A DNA stretch of 63,638 nt from Bacteroidales bacterium (lineage in GTDB: Bacteria; Bacteroidota; Bacteroidia; Bacteroidales; VadinHA17). The stretch lies in contig JAIPBU010000004.1 in NCBI GenBank assembly GCA_021738535.1, positions 100,573 through 164,210 of the forward strand. The letters run 5' to 3'. The first letter of the stretch is position 1; every line of letters starts with the position of its first letter. Positions 33,976-43,698 of the stretch are shown here, piece after piece. The translations under genes were made by a program, and so were the position numbers. Under the pieces are notes generated by a model that ran no database searches, was not told the origin of the DNA, and worked only from the letters and a program-made list of their open reading frames with translations.

Positions 33976-34896
33976 ATGAAGAGGAGAGAATTTTTTAGGA
34001 AATCTGCCGGAGCAGGAATTGCAGCAGGTGCGGCATTGAGCCTGGGAGGATATACTAAGTTATGGGCATCAGCGCCCGAAGCAGAAGCAATCGATATGGT
34101 TGCGGTTCTGGGAGGAGAGCCGGATGCAATGTTCGATAAGGGCATAAGTGCCCTTGGAGGCATCACTAATTTTGTAAAAAAAGGCCAGTCAGTTGTAATA
34201 AAGCCAAACATGGCCTGGGACAGAACTCCTGAAGTGGCGGCCAATACAAACCCGGTGCTGATTGAGCGTATAGTTGAACACTGCATTCGTGCAGGAGCCG
34301 ATAAGGTTTATGTATTTGACCATACCACGCACAACTGGGTTAAAGCATATAAGAATTCAGGAATTGAGAAACTGGCTAAAAGGGCCGGTGCCAGGATAGT
34401 TCCTGCAGATACAGAGAAGTATTATCATGAGGTTGAAATACCGGGTGCAAAAGTATTGAAGAAAACTAAAATACATGAGTTGATACTTGAGTCTGACGTT
34501 TTTATCAATGTGCCGGTATTAAAGCATCATTCCAGTACTAAGATGACAGCTTCACTGAAAAACCTTATGGGTAATGTATGGGACAGGAGGTGGTGGCACT
34601 CAAATAACCTTCACCAGTGTATAGCAGATTATGCATTACATGAGAAGAAGCCAACACTTAATGTAATTGACTGCTACAGGGTCATGATGCGTAATGGTCC
34701 GCAGGGTACTTCTGTAAAGGATGCAGTTAATATGAAAGCCCAGATATTGTCAGTTGACATGGTGGCTGCTGATACAGCAGCATCAAAAATGTTGAAAAAA
34801 GAACCTCAGCAGGTTGACTATTTGCCCCTGGCAAGTGAAATGGGCATTGGCCGGATGGATCTTGAGAATATTAATATTCACCGGATATCAATGTAA
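33976..34896 (+). CDS. Tat-exported DUF362 protein with LarA-like active-site residues
   Basis: The 306-residue protein begins with a twin-arginine signal (KRREFFRKSAGAGIAAGAAL), so it is exported folded, as cofactor-containing proteins are. The body is a DUF362 domain: VVIKPNMAWDRTP, YVFDHTTHNW, INVPVLKHHSSTKMTASLKNLMG. His119, His185 and Lys195 are spaced like His108, His174 and Lys184 of lactate racemase LarA (66 and 10 residues apart), where Lys holds the nickel-pincer cofactor. This comparison is from memory and would need a structural alignment. The gene is divergent from larC-larE-larB, which make that cofactor, and 6 nt upstream of a membrane polyferredoxin. Most DUF362 proteins have no assigned function. 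Confidence 0.85.
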   Translation: MKRREFFRKSAGAGIAAGAALSLGGYTKLWASAPEAEAIDMVAVLGGEPDAMFDKGISALGGITNFVKKGQSVVIKPNMAWDRTPEVAANTNPVLIERIVEHCIRAGADKVYVFDHTTHNWVKAYKNSGIEKLAKRAGARIVPADTEKYYHEVEIPGAKVLKKTKIHELILESDVFINVPVLKHHSSTKMTASLKNLMGNVWDRRWWHSNNLHQCIADYALHEKKPTLNVIDCYRVMMRNGPQGTSVKDAVNMKAQILSVDMVAADTAASKMLKKEPQQVDYLPLASEMGIGRMDLENINIHRISM

Positions 34897-34902
34897 GCTG
34901 TC

Positions 34903-36462
34903 ATGCAATCATTCTCACTACGAAAAATTAGGGTAATACTTGCCAGCCTGGTTTTTGTCCTTATAACTTTGTCGTTTATAGATTTCAGACAATTAATACC
35001 TGATAAGTGGTTTAATGTTGTTCTCTACCTCCAGTTTATCCCTTCGGTATTTGATTTTATGAATGTGCCTGCACTGGCTAGTGCTGGTTTTCTCTTTGTT
35101 CTGGGCTTAACAATTGTTACAGGTCGCTCGTACTGCTCCGTTATATGTCCCCTCGGAATTTACCAGGATGTTATGAGCAGGCTGGGAGGGAGGTTCAATC
35201 GGAAAAACCGCCGTTTTGGCTTCAAGAAGCCACACACCATATTGCGACATTCGCTGCTGGCACTGTCCCTGATCGTTATGCTTTCAGGCTCAGTGATTTT
35301 AATCAATTTACTGGATCCCTACAGTATATATGGACGCAGTACAACTTACTTTTTTCAACCACTTGTTATTTTTCTTAATAACATCCTGGCGGCTATACTG
35401 TCCTTTTTTGATACATATTTTCTTTTCAAGGTAGATTACCTTAAGATACCCTTTCTTGTATTCATCATACCTGCACTTTTACTGGTTCTGGTAAGCTACA
35501 TGTCGTTTACCCGTGGACGTTTGTACTGTAACACAGTATGTCCCGTGGGTACATTAATGGGTTTGATGTCCCGAATATCATTGTTCCGCATCAGGATTGA
35601 CCACAGTACATGTACTAAATGCGGACGCTGTGCAGTAGATTGTAAAGCCTCATGTATTGATTTCAGGAATGAACAGGTTGACCTTAGCAGGTGCGTAGCA
35701 TGTTTTAACTGCCTGGATTCCTGTCCTGATAATGCTATCTCTTACGGTATTGCAGGAACAGGTACGAAGGAGGGAAGTACTGGTCCGGACAAGGGTAAAA
35801 GATTATTTATTGCAGGGATTACCGGGCTTATTGGCTCATTGCCTTCAGTTCTAAGAGCACAGGATGCTCCGGTTCCTGAAAAAGAATCTACGGTCCCGGA
35901 AGAAAAAACATCACCCGTTTGTCCTCCCGGAGGCATCAGTATTGAGCATTTCACAAAGTATTGTACAGCCTGTTCACTGTGTGTAAGTGCATGCCCGAAT
36001 AATGTAATACTGCCATCTTTCAGTGAGTATGGACTTTCGGGGATTATGCAGCCCAGGATGGATTATCACAAGGGTTTTTGTAATTTTGAATGTATACGTT
36101 GCACTGATGTATGTCCCTCTGGTGCCTTATTACCGCTTAGCCTGGAGGCCAAAAAACTTACACAGATTGGGAAGGTTAATTTTATTAAAGAAAACTGTAT
36201 TGTTGAAACTGAAGGTACAGATTGCGGAGCATGCTCTGAGCATTGTCCTACCAAGGCAGTTAAAATGGTACCTTATGAAGGAAATCTGGTGATACCCGAG
36301 GTTAATAACGAAATATGTGTTGGCTGCGGTGCATGTGAATACGCCTGTCCTACAAAACCCTTCAAAGCTATCTATGTGGATGGCAATCCTGTGCACCAGG
36401 ATGCAAAAAAACCGGAAGAAAAAGAAATAGAAGAAGGAGAACTGGAAGAGTTTCCTTTTTAG
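34903..36462 (+). CDS. Membrane polyferredoxin (NapH/NapG-like fusion)
   Basis: The 519-residue protein starts with four or five membrane helices (about 10-210) carrying two cysteine motifs of the NapH type, YCSVICPLG and YCNTVCPVG. Two [4Fe-4S] ferredoxin motifs follow (CTKCGRCAVDC, CVACFNCLDSCP). A hydrophobic stretch GKRLFIAGITGLIGSLP near residue 300 then precedes four more clusters (CTACSLCVSACP, CIRCTDVCP, CGACSEHCP, CVGCGACEYACP). The second half resembles NapG. The hydrophobic stretch could place it across the membrane from the first ferredoxin unit, giving a transmembrane electron path. It ends in an acidic tail. Likely electron partner of the adjacent DUF362 protein (inference from a 6-nt gap). 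Confidence 0.88.
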   Translation: MQSFSLRKIRVILASLVFVLITLSFIDFRQLIPDKWFNVVLYLQFIPSVFDFMNVPALASAGFLFVLGLTIVTGRSYCSVICPLGIYQDVMSRLGGRFNRKNRRFGFKKPHTILRHSLLALSLIVMLSGSVILINLLDPYSIYGRSTTYFFQPLVIFLNNILAAILSFFDTYFLFKVDYLKIPFLVFIIPALLLVLVSYMSFTRGRLYCNTVCPVGTLMGLMSRISLFRIRIDHSTCTKCGRCAVDCKASCIDFRNEQVDLSRCVACFNCLDSCPDNAISYGIAGTGTKEGSTGPDKGKRLFIAGITGLIGSLPSVLRAQDAPVPEKESTVPEEKTSPVCPPGGISIEHFTKYCTACSLCVSACPNNVILPSFSEYGLSGIMQPRMDYHKGFCNFECIRCTDVCPSGALLPLSLEAKKLTQIGKVNFIKENCIVETEGTDCGACSEHCPTKAVKMVPYEGNLVIPEVNNEICVGCGACEYACPTKPFKAIYVDGNPVHQDAKKPEEKEIEEGELEEFPF

Positions 36463-36498
36463 CACATACAAGAATTTTCTATAACTGATAATTTGCGA

Positions 36499-36539
36499 TC
36501 ACCGTGCGTCTCTGTGTTTCTCAGTGGTCTCCATGGTGA
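36499..36539. repeat. Short dispersed-type repeat with inverted ends
   Basis: A 41-nt intergenic segment is bounded by TCACCGTG and CATGGTGA, an 8-bp inverted pair with one mismatch, and contains CTCTGTGTTTCTCAGTGG. Similar CTCTGTG-rich strings occur as dispersed intergenic repeats in many bacterial genomes. Only one copy was noticed here. Confidence 0.4.
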
Positions 36540-36644
36540 AATATTATTCATGCAAAGGCATTTAATGCCGGGTAGTTGATACAGTAGATTTTAAAAAGTG
36601 GTAAAATATGACTTTTGTCTCTATTAATGTGTCATTATTAAGCT

Positions 36645-36652
36645 TAATTTTG
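36645..36652 (+). promoter_or_regulatory. -7 element (TAATTTTG) upstream of mce
   Basis: TAATTTTG fits the TANNTTTG consensus and lies 29 nt before the mce ATG; the nearest TTTG upstream is 27 nt away, too far for a standard -33 element. It would drive the epimerase-decarboxylase genes. Confidence 0.4.
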
Positions 36653-36681
36653 CAGGAAATCTCAAAATTATCAGATCTATT

Positions 36682-37092
36682 ATGGAACCAACACATATTG
36701 AACATATTGGCATTGCCGTTAAAAGCCTTGATGATGCAATTCCATTTTATGAGGATGTCCTTGGCCTGAAGTGTTATAGCATTGAGGAAGTCAAAGACCA
36801 GAAGGTAAAAACAGCCTTTTTTAAGGTTGGGCAGACCAAAATTGAACTTCTTGAATCAACTGACCCTGAAGGCCCGGTTGCAAAATTCATAGATAAAAGG
36901 GGCCAGGGTATACACCATATGGCCTTCTCTGTAAGCGGTATTAAAGAGAAGCTGGAAAGGGCAGAAGAAAAGGGCGTGAGGCTGATCGATAGCAAACCAA
37001 GAAAAGGGGCGGAAGGACTGGATATTGCATTTCTTCATCCCAAATCAACATTCGGGGTACTTACAGAGCTCTGTGAAGACAAAACCAAATAA
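36682..37092 (+). CDS. mce: Methylmalonyl-CoA epimerase
   Basis: The 136-residue vicinal-oxygen-chelate protein interconverts (R)- and (S)-methylmalonyl-CoA. Metal ligands are in [13 protein letters not shown] (His8), GIHHMAFSV and LTELCED. The length is standard. It leads the cluster that continues with the decarboxylase subunits (22 nt to mmdA), so it supplies the correct epimer for decarboxylation or receives it from methylmalonyl-CoA mutase encoded elsewhere. Confidence 0.94.
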   Translation: MEPTHIEHIGIAVKSLDDAIPFYEDVLGLKCYSIEEVKDQKVKTAFFKVGQTKIELLESTDPEGPVAKFIDKRGQGIHHMAFSVSGIKEKLERAEEKGVRLIDSKPRKGAEGLDIAFLHPKSTFGVLTELCEDKTK

Positions 37093-37114
37093 TAATACTC
37101 AATAAATACCTATA

Positions 37115-38674
37115 ATGGACAGCCAGAATAAAATTAAGAAATTAATAGAACTGAGGGAAAAGGCCAGGATGGGAGGAGGTGAGAAGAGGATCAATTCCCA
37201 GCATGCCAAAGGCAAGATGACGGCCAGGGAAAGGATTGAGATCTTACTTGATGAAGGCAGTTTCGAGGAATTTGATATGTTCGTAACCCATCGCACCGAT
37301 GACTTTGGGCTGAAAGACAAAAAATTCCTTTCTGACGGGGTAGTTACAGGTCACGGTACAATAGATGGCCGTGTTGTATATGTATTTGCCCAGGACTTTA
37401 CTGTGTTTGGCGGATCTCTGTCCGAGACTTTTGCCCAGAAAATATGCAAGGTAATGGACCAGGCTCTTAAAGTAGGTGCACCTGTAATAGGGATCAATGA
37501 TAGCGGTGGTGCCAGGATACAGGAAGGAGTGAGGAGCCTGGCAGGTTATTCAGAAATATTTGAACGGAATATACTGGCTTCCGGTGTTATACCCCAGATA
37601 TCGGCCATCTTCGGTCCCTGTGCCGGGGGTGCCGTATATTCACCTGCCCTCACTGATTTTATTATAATGAGTGAGAACAGCAGCTATATGTTTGTTACCG
37701 GACCGAAAGTTACACGTAAGGTAACGGGTGAGGATATTTCAACTGAAGACCTTGGCGGGGCAAGGGTGCATTCAACAAAATCGGGTGTGGCCCAGTTCGT
37801 TGTTGAAGACGAGGAAGAGGGCTTACTTATGATCAGGAAGCTGCTGAGCTTCCTGCCTCAGAATAACCTTGAAGATCCCCCTGTAACTGAATGTGATGAT
37901 CCCATTGACCGGCTTGAAGATGATCTTAACATACTAATACCGGAAAACCCGAACCAGGCCTATAACGTCAGGGATGTTATATACAAGATCGTGGATTATG
38001 AAGAGTTCCTGGAAGTGCATGCCAATTATGCCAGGAATATAGTTGTCGGCTTTGCCAAGATGGGTGGTGCATCTGTTGGAATTGTGGCAAACCAGCCAAA
38101 TTTCCTCGCCGGTGTGCTCGATATTAATGCATCTAGAAAAGCTGCGAGATTTGTCAGGTTCTGTGATGCATTCAATATACCGATTGTCACCCTGGTGGAT
38201 GTGCCCGGTTTTCTTCCCGGCAGCAGCCAGGAGTATGGCGGAATAATTGTACACGGTGCCAAACTGATGTTTGCATACGGGGAGGCTACTGTTCCAAAAG
38301 TTACTATTACACTGCGCAAATCATACGGAGGAGCCCATTGTGTAATGTCCTCCAAGCAATTAAAAGGTGACATAAATTATGCATGGCCATCTGCAGAAAT
38401 AGCAGTTATGGGGCCTGAAGGAGCAATAGAGGTGCTGGAAGGCAGGAAAATTGCAGAGATTGAAGATGAAGAAGAAAGAGCAGAGTATGTCGCCAAAAGG
38501 GAAAATGAATACAGAGATAAATTTGCTAATCCATATGAAGCGGCACGCTACGGTTATCTTGATGATGTTATTGAACCTCGTAATACCCGCTTCAGGGTAA
38601 TCAGGGCACTGAGAACCCTTGCCACGAAGAAAGACCCGGGGCCAATGAAGAAGCATACAAATATCCCATTATAA
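37115..38674 (+). CDS. mmdA: Methylmalonyl-CoA decarboxylase alpha subunit (carboxyltransferase)
   Basis: The 519-residue carboxyltransferase has the two crotonase-like halves of acyl-CoA carboxylase beta subunits: [46 protein letters not shown], then [18 protein letters not shown] and [10 protein letters not shown]. It moves the carboxyl group of methylmalonyl-CoA to biotin. On its own it could belong to propionyl-CoA carboxylase, but the following gamma/delta, biotin and beta genes show the Na+-pumping decarboxylase. Confidence 0.93.
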   Translation: MDSQNKIKKLIELREKARMGGGEKRINSQHAKGKMTARERIEILLDEGSFEEFDMFVTHRTDDFGLKDKKFLSDGVVTGHGTIDGRVVYVFAQDFTVFGGSLSETFAQKICKVMDQALKVGAPVIGINDSGGARIQEGVRSLAGYSEIFERNILASGVIPQISAIFGPCAGGAVYSPALTDFIIMSENSSYMFVTGPKVTRKVTGEDISTEDLGGARVHSTKSGVAQFVVEDEEEGLLMIRKLLSFLPQNNLEDPPVTECDDPIDRLEDDLNILIPENPNQAYNVRDVIYKIVDYEEFLEVHANYARNIVVGFAKMGGASVGIVANQPNFLAGVLDINASRKAARFVRFCDAFNIPIVTLVDVPGFLPGSSQEYGGIIVHGAKLMFAYGEATVPKVTITLRKSYGGAHCVMSSKQLKGDINYAWPSAEIAVMGPEGAIEVLEGRKIAEIEDEEERAEYVAKRENEYRDKFANPYEAARYGYLDDVIEPRNTRFRVIRALRTLATKKDPGPMKKHTNIPL

Positions 38675-38686
38675 AAAATTACGGAG

Positions 38687-39055
38687 ATGAGTACTCTATT
38701 ATCATTATCGGGAATATTCGGATCTATAGACAAACAGGCTGCAGTAATTGTACTTATAGGCTACATGATAGTCTTTCTGGCCCTTGTTATTCTTTACCTG
38801 GTATTCAGATACCTTATGCCATGGTTGTTCAAGATAAAACTTTACCGCAGGGCGGCCAAAGAGGGCAGGGCCCTTGATGATTCGGAAAAACAGGTATTGA
38901 CCGGTGAAGTAAATGCTGCAATAGCTACAGCGCTATATCTTTACTATGATGAGATACACGACTATGAAAGTAATATTATTACTATCCGTAAAGTTTCCAG
39001 ATCATACTCACCCTGGAACTCAAAGCTTTATAACATGAGAAATCTTGAACGCTAA
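38687..39055 (+). CDS. mmdD: OadG-like decarboxylase membrane subunit
   Basis: The 122-residue protein has one N-terminal transmembrane helix (about 17-45, VIVLIGYMIVFLALVILYLV) and a cytoplasmic tail, the size and plan of OadG/MmdD subunits that tether the carboxyltransferase to the membrane subunit. The tail's SRSYSPWNSKLYNMRNLER resembles Bacteroidota OadG proteins. It sits between mmdA and the biotin subunit at 12-nt spacings. Confidence 0.8.
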   Translation: MSTLLSLSGIFGSIDKQAAVIVLIGYMIVFLALVILYLVFRYLMPWLFKIKLYRRAAKEGRALDDSEKQVLTGEVNAAIATALYLYYDEIHDYESNIITIRKVSRSYSPWNSKLYNMRNLER

Positions 39056-39066
39056 GAAACAGTGAG

Positions 39067-39486
39067 ATGAAAAACTATAAATTTACAATAAGCGGAAATA
39101 CATACGAAGTAGATATCCTTGAGGTCGAGGGTGATATTGCAAAGATTGAAGTTAACGGCACCTCTTACATGGTGGAGATCCATAAGGAGGTGAAGCAGGC
39201 TAAAACACCAACATTGGTGCGGCCCGTACTGAAAGAACCACAGAAAGGTATAGATAAGAAAGAAGGCGGACCCAAAGTTGAAGTCAAGGCTCCATTACCT
39301 GGAGTGATACTAGAGCTTTCTGTAAAACCGGGCGACCATGTTAAAAAAGGACAGAAATTACTTGTAATGGAAGCTATGAAGATGGAGAATGAAATAAAAG
39401 CTGAGAATGACGGTGAGATTGTCACGATAAAAGTAAGCCAGGGTCAGTCAGTTCTTCAGGATGAAGTATTAATTGAAATGAATTGA
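39067..39486 (+). CDS. mmdC: Biotin carboxyl carrier subunit
   Basis: The 139-residue protein has an N-terminal segment (1-60), a Lys/Pro linker and a biotinyl domain with the attachment lysine in VMEAMKMENEI (about residue 105). It carries the carboxyl group from MmdA to MmdB. The start follows GAGATG spacing directly after mmdD. Confidence 0.93.
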   Translation: MKNYKFTISGNTYEVDILEVEGDIAKIEVNGTSYMVEIHKEVKQAKTPTLVRPVLKEPQKGIDKKEGGPKVEVKAPLPGVILELSVKPGDHVKKGQKLLVMEAMKMENEIKAENDGEIVTIKVSQGQSVLQDEVLIEMN

Positions 39487-39493
39487 ATTTATT

Positions 39494-40831
39494 ATGAAGA
39501 GGTTTATTACTGTTATTACTATCCTGGCAATACTCTCCTTTGCATGGACGGCATTCGTAAAACCCGGTAAAGAGGCTCCCCGGCAAAAAACAGCCCGTAC
39601 GGAATTTGTTCATAGTGCAAAGACTGTTGAAACCCAGGAACCCGGAGGTGCCTTGAAGGGACTGAAGAAATTCTGGGAGTTTTCAGGATTTCGGAATGTG
39701 AGCAAAGGACACCTTATAATGATAACCATTGGCTTATTCTTTATTTTCCTGGCCATCAGGTATGAGTATGAGCCTCTGCTGCTTATCCCTATAGGAACAG
39801 GCATAATAATTGGAAATATTCCCTTCTACCAGGATGGAGATATTAACCTGCAGCTCGGTATTTATCAGTCAGGCAGTGTATTGAATTACCTTTACTTCGG
39901 GGTACTCAAAGGTGTTTATCCGCCATTGATATTCCTGGGACTTGGGGCTATGACAGATTTCTCCTCTCTTTTGTCGAACCCCCGGTTAATGATACTCGGG
40001 GCAGCAGCTCAGATAGGTATATTCCTTACATTCCTGGGTGCCCTTATCCTGGGTTTTGCGCCCCCTGAGGCAGGTGCAATAGGTATAATTGGAGGTGCTG
40101 ACGGTCCTACCGCCATATTTCTTTCTTCCCGGCTGGCCAACGGGGTCAATATGCTGGCTGACGGTACAACGGTGAAGAACCTGATAGGGCCCATAGCCAT
40201 TGCTGCTTATTCCTATATGGCCCTGGTGCCGGTTATGCAGCCGCCTATAATAAAGCTTCTTACTTCTAAAAGAGAGAGGAAGATGCGAATGAAACCTCCA
40301 AGGGCGGTTTCAAAACTGGAAAAAATATTATTCCCCATAATCGGCTTGTTACTGACAGCCTTTATTTCACCCAGTTCATTACCTCTTCTGGGGATGCTTT
40401 TCTTTGGGAATATTCTTAAGGAATCTGGTGTTACAAAACGACTTGCTGAAACTGCACGTACCTCAATGGTAGATATAGTAACTATTTTACTGGGATTAAC
40501 TGTTGGGGCCTCAACTCAGGCAGATGTGTTCCTGACACCCGATTCATTGCTTATATTCCTGCTGGGGGCAATATCATTTATGGTAGCAACAGCAGGTGGA
40601 TTATTGTTTGCCAAGTTTATGAATGTTTTTCTTAAAGGGGATAACAAGATTAATCCTATGGTTGGTGCCGCCGGAGTATCAGCAGTGCCAGATTCCGCCC
40701 GCGTAGTGCAGACTGAGGGACTAAAGGCGGATCCTACCAACCACCTGCTGATGCATGCAATGACACCCAATGTTTCAGGTGTGATAGGTTCCGCAGTGGC
40801 TGCAGGAATATTATTGAGTTTCCTTGGATAA
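39494..40831 (+). CDS. mmdB: Na+-translocating decarboxylase beta subunit
   Basis: The 445-residue integral membrane protein decarboxylates carboxybiotin and exports Na+. Family motifs include GIIIGNIPF, FLGLGAMTDFSSLLSNP, GIIGGADGPTAIF, PPIIKLLTSKRERKMRM and VPDSARVVQ. Compared with the usual size it has an extra N-terminus of about 70 residues: a signal-like helix (MKRFITVITILAILSFAW), a basic/polar linker, then the first conserved helix near residue 77. The mmdA-D-C-B set is complete. Confidence 0.94.
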   Translation: MKRFITVITILAILSFAWTAFVKPGKEAPRQKTARTEFVHSAKTVETQEPGGALKGLKKFWEFSGFRNVSKGHLIMITIGLFFIFLAIRYEYEPLLLIPIGTGIIIGNIPFYQDGDINLQLGIYQSGSVLNYLYFGVLKGVYPPLIFLGLGAMTDFSSLLSNPRLMILGAAAQIGIFLTFLGALILGFAPPEAGAIGIIGGADGPTAIFLSSRLANGVNMLADGTTVKNLIGPIAIAAYSYMALVPVMQPPIIKLLTSKRERKMRMKPPRAVSKLEKILFPIIGLLLTAFISPSSLPLLGMLFFGNILKESGVTKRLAETARTSMVDIVTILLGLTVGASTQADVFLTPDSLLIFLLGAISFMVATAGGLLFAKFMNVFLKGDNKINPMVGAAGVSAVPDSARVVQTEGLKADPTNHLLMHAMTPNVSGVIGSAVAAGILLSFLG

Positions 40832-40882
40832 ATTTTTCACTATCTTTAGGTTTGTATTATTGTTGTATTCAAATTTACCCTG

Positions 40883-42103
40883 ATGGACAAGCTCTCAGTA
40901 ACAGGAAATAAAGGTCAGAGGATAAGATCTGATTGCGAGTTGAAACTTGAATTAAAATCAGAGGGTGGAATAATAATAAATCTCGAATCTAAAGTAAAGG
41001 CCATGTACGGCAGATCTATTATCGATCTGTGTAAGAAAGGGCTTGAATTTTTTGAAGTGAAAAATGCTGTACTGGATGTACATGATTCGGGAGCCCTGCC
41101 TTTTGTAATAATGGCCAGGCTTGAAGCAGCAGTAAAATATCTTATCAAAACAGACAGGGAGTTCCTTCCCGCAATGTCTGATGATAATACTTACACTTCC
41201 TCACGTGACAGGTTCAGGTTCAGCAGATTGTATTTGCCCGGTAATACCCCGAGCATGATGCTGAATGCCGGACTCCATTCTCCTGATGGGATCATACTCG
41301 ACCTGGAAGACTCTGTTTCACCCCGAAAAAAATACGAGGCACGTTTACTGGTCAGAAATGCATTACGCCAGATCAATTTTTACGGTGCGGAGAGAATGGT
41401 TAGAATCAACCAGGGAGATAAAGGACTGGAAGACCTTGAGTATGTATTACCGCACAATGTGCATCTGGTACTTGTGCCCAAGTGTGAGAGCGGGGAGTAC
41501 CTTAAAGAGCTAAAAGACAAAACTGTTGAAATTCTTAAGAAACATAATTTTATCCAGGATGTGTTTTTCATGCCAATCATTGAAAGTGCTCTTGGTGTTG
41601 AAAAGGCCTACGAGATAGCATCTTCAACTGATAATGTGGTTGCCCTTGCTATAGGATTGGAGGATTATACAGCTGACCTGGGTGTGCAAAGAACAAAAGA
41701 AGGGAATGAATCATTATACGCCCGGATGCGACTTGTAAATGCAGCAAAGGCAGCAGGAGTTCAGCCCATAGACTCGGTCTTTTCAGATGTGACCGATATG
41801 CAGGCACTGGAAGAAACTGCCAGGTTATCCAAGTCATATGGCTTTGAAGGAATGGGTTGTATTCATCCACGACAGATACAGGTAATAAAAAAGGCTTTTG
41901 CTCCTGAACCTGATGAGATAGAAAAGGCACAAAAAATAGTAATGGCCTTCAGGGCTGCAGAAGAAAAGGGACTGGGAGTGGTCTCCATTGGTTCAAAAAT
42001 GATAGATCCACCTGTAGTGGACAGGGCAAGGCGAACAATTTATCTTGCTGAAAAGCTTAACTTGCTTCCTGACGGCTGGGAAAGCAAAGTGGATGAACAA
42101 TAA
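40883..42103 (+). CDS. Citrate lyase acyl carrier-CitE fusion
   Basis: The 406-residue protein joins two citrate lyase subunits. Residues 1-95 match the acyl carrier subunit CitD: Ser16 in RIRSD is at the position that carries the phosphoribosyl-dephospho-CoA group, and LDVHDSGALPFVIMARLEAAV matches its C-terminal half. Residues 105-406 are CitE, the citryl-ACP lyase: RLYLPGNTPSMM, ILDLEDSVSP, MPIIESALGVEKAYEIA, ALGLEDY-like ALAIGLEDYTADLG, GCIHPRQI. Separate CitD and CitE are the norm. The gene is 12 nt before citF. citC and citG/citX, needed to activate the carrier, are not in the window. Confidence 0.88.
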   Translation: MDKLSVTGNKGQRIRSDCELKLELKSEGGIIINLESKVKAMYGRSIIDLCKKGLEFFEVKNAVLDVHDSGALPFVIMARLEAAVKYLIKTDREFLPAMSDDNTYTSSRDRFRFSRLYLPGNTPSMMLNAGLHSPDGIILDLEDSVSPRKKYEARLLVRNALRQINFYGAERMVRINQGDKGLEDLEYVLPHNVHLVLVPKCESGEYLKELKDKTVEILKKHNFIQDVFFMPIIESALGVEKAYEIASSTDNVVALAIGLEDYTADLGVQRTKEGNESLYARMRLVNAAKAAGVQPIDSVFSDVTDMQALEETARLSKSYGFEGMGCIHPRQIQVIKKAFAPEPDEIEKAQKIVMAFRAAEEKGLGVVSIGSKMIDPPVVDRARRTIYLAEKLNLLPDGWESKVDEQ

Positions 42104-42115
42104 AAAATCAATTTT

Positions 42116-43675
42116 ATGACAAAACTGGTCAGAAATGCTGCGGGTCGTGAAGTAGTAACAGAAATAAATGGTCAGAAAGCCATCCCTTTCCAGGGTGTGG
42201 GTGCTTATAAGCCGGAAGGCATTAAGCATGCACCGCATATTTCAAGTTGTTCAGATTATCCGGCCGATGGTAACAAACAGGTAGATTCCATCAGGGAAGC
42301 ATTGCTTAAAGCTGGTATCAGGGATGGTATGACAATATCCACTCATCACCATTTCAGGAATGGTGACCTGGTTGCCAATATGGTTTTTGATGCTATTAAG
42401 AAGCTGGGCGTGAAAGGTATAAGGTGGTTTCCTTCAGCTTCTTTTCCTTGCCATGAGCATCTCATCCAGTACCTTGAGGATGGTACCATACATCACATTG
42501 AAGGTAGTATGAATGGCCCGCTCGGAAAATATGTGTCGGAGGGAAACATGCATGGTATGGCGGTCCTGCGCTCACACGGTGGCAGGTACCAGGCAGTGCA
42601 GGATGGTGAAGTGGAAATAGATATTGCTGTTATTGGAGCACCTGCAGCCGATCCATTTGGGAATGCAAACGGTCTTGAAGGCGACTCTGCATGTGGCCTT
42701 CTTGGTTTTGCTCTGGCAGATTCACAATATGCAGACAAGGTGATTGTGGTAACTGATAATATGGTACCTTTCCCCTGTATACCCTGGCAAATACAGGGTA
42801 ATAATGTGGATCTTACGGTTGAAGTTGAGAAAATCGGTATACCGGAAAGAATAGTTTCCGGGACTACGAGGATAACAAAGAGTCCTGACAGGTTACTGCT
42901 GGCCGAGCTTACAGCCAGGTTTTGTGATTATGCCGGGATAATAAAAGAAGGATTTTCATTCCAGAGTGGTGCAGGAGGGACCTCACTGGCTGTTGGTGAA
43001 TTCTTTAAGTCCGTGATGAAAGAAAAGGGAATAAGAGCAAGATTCGCCAGGGGAGGCAGTAATAAATACCTTGTTTCCATGCTTGAGGAAGGACTTGTGG
43101 ATTATATCCTTGACGGGCAGACGTTTGACCTTGATGGGGTGAGGTCGATGCGCGATAATCCCAGGCATGTTTGGACAAGTCCCTTTACAAGTTATAACTA
43201 TCACGGTAAAGGTAATTTTGCACCACTTGTGGATGTTGCAATCCTGGGAGCTACAGAGGTGGATGTAAACTTTAATGCTAATGTAGTGACCCATTCAGAC
43301 GGCTATCTTTTACATGGAATTGGAGGATGGCAGAATTGTCTTTTCTCAAAAACAGTAATTTTGCCCCTTCCGCTGGTAAGGGACCGTGTACCGGTGATTA
43401 TTGATGAAGTTACTACTCTTTGCGGTCCGGGAGAGTTGATCGATGTTATTGTCACCGAAAGAGGAATTGCTGTTAACCCATTGCGGAAAGATCTTATTGA
43501 TGCAGTTAAAGATAGCGGTCTTCCGCTCAAATCAATTCATGAACTAAAGGATGAGGCAGAAAAAATATGTGGCAAACCAGAAAAGAATGATACCGGTGAA
43601 AAGGTCATTGCAGCTATAAAATGGGTTGATGGAACAGTAATTGATATTGTAAGAAAAGTAAAAGTACAAGAATAA
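42116..43675 (+). CDS. citF: Citrate lyase alpha subunit
   Basis: The 519-residue protein transfers the acyl carrier from acetyl to citrate (citrate:acetyl-ACP transferase). Motifs include [19 protein letters not shown] [34 protein letters not shown] and TERGIAVNP. The length matches CitF. With the CitD-CitE fusion it completes the catalytic parts of the enzyme that cleaves citrate to oxaloacetate and acetate. Oxaloacetate would feed fumarate and propionate formation. Confidence 0.94.
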   Translation: MTKLVRNAAGREVVTEINGQKAIPFQGVGAYKPEGIKHAPHISSCSDYPADGNKQVDSIREALLKAGIRDGMTISTHHHFRNGDLVANMVFDAIKKLGVKGIRWFPSASFPCHEHLIQYLEDGTIHHIEGSMNGPLGKYVSEGNMHGMAVLRSHGGRYQAVQDGEVEIDIAVIGAPAADPFGNANGLEGDSACGLLGFALADSQYADKVIVVTDNMVPFPCIPWQIQGNNVDLTVEVEKIGIPERIVSGTTRITKSPDRLLLAELTARFCDYAGIIKEGFSFQSGAGGTSLAVGEFFKSVMKEKGIRARFARGGSNKYLVSMLEEGLVDYILDGQTFDLDGVRSMRDNPRHVWTSPFTSYNYHGKGNFAPLVDVAILGATEVDVNFNANVVTHSDGYLLHGIGGWQNCLFSKTVILPLPLVRDRVPVIIDEVTTLCGPGELIDVIVTERGIAVNPLRKDLIDAVKDSGLPLKSIHELKDEAEKICGKPEKNDTGEKVIAAIKWVDGTVIDIVRKVKVQE

Positions 43676-43698
43676 TACACCCGATAAAAGCAATAATT

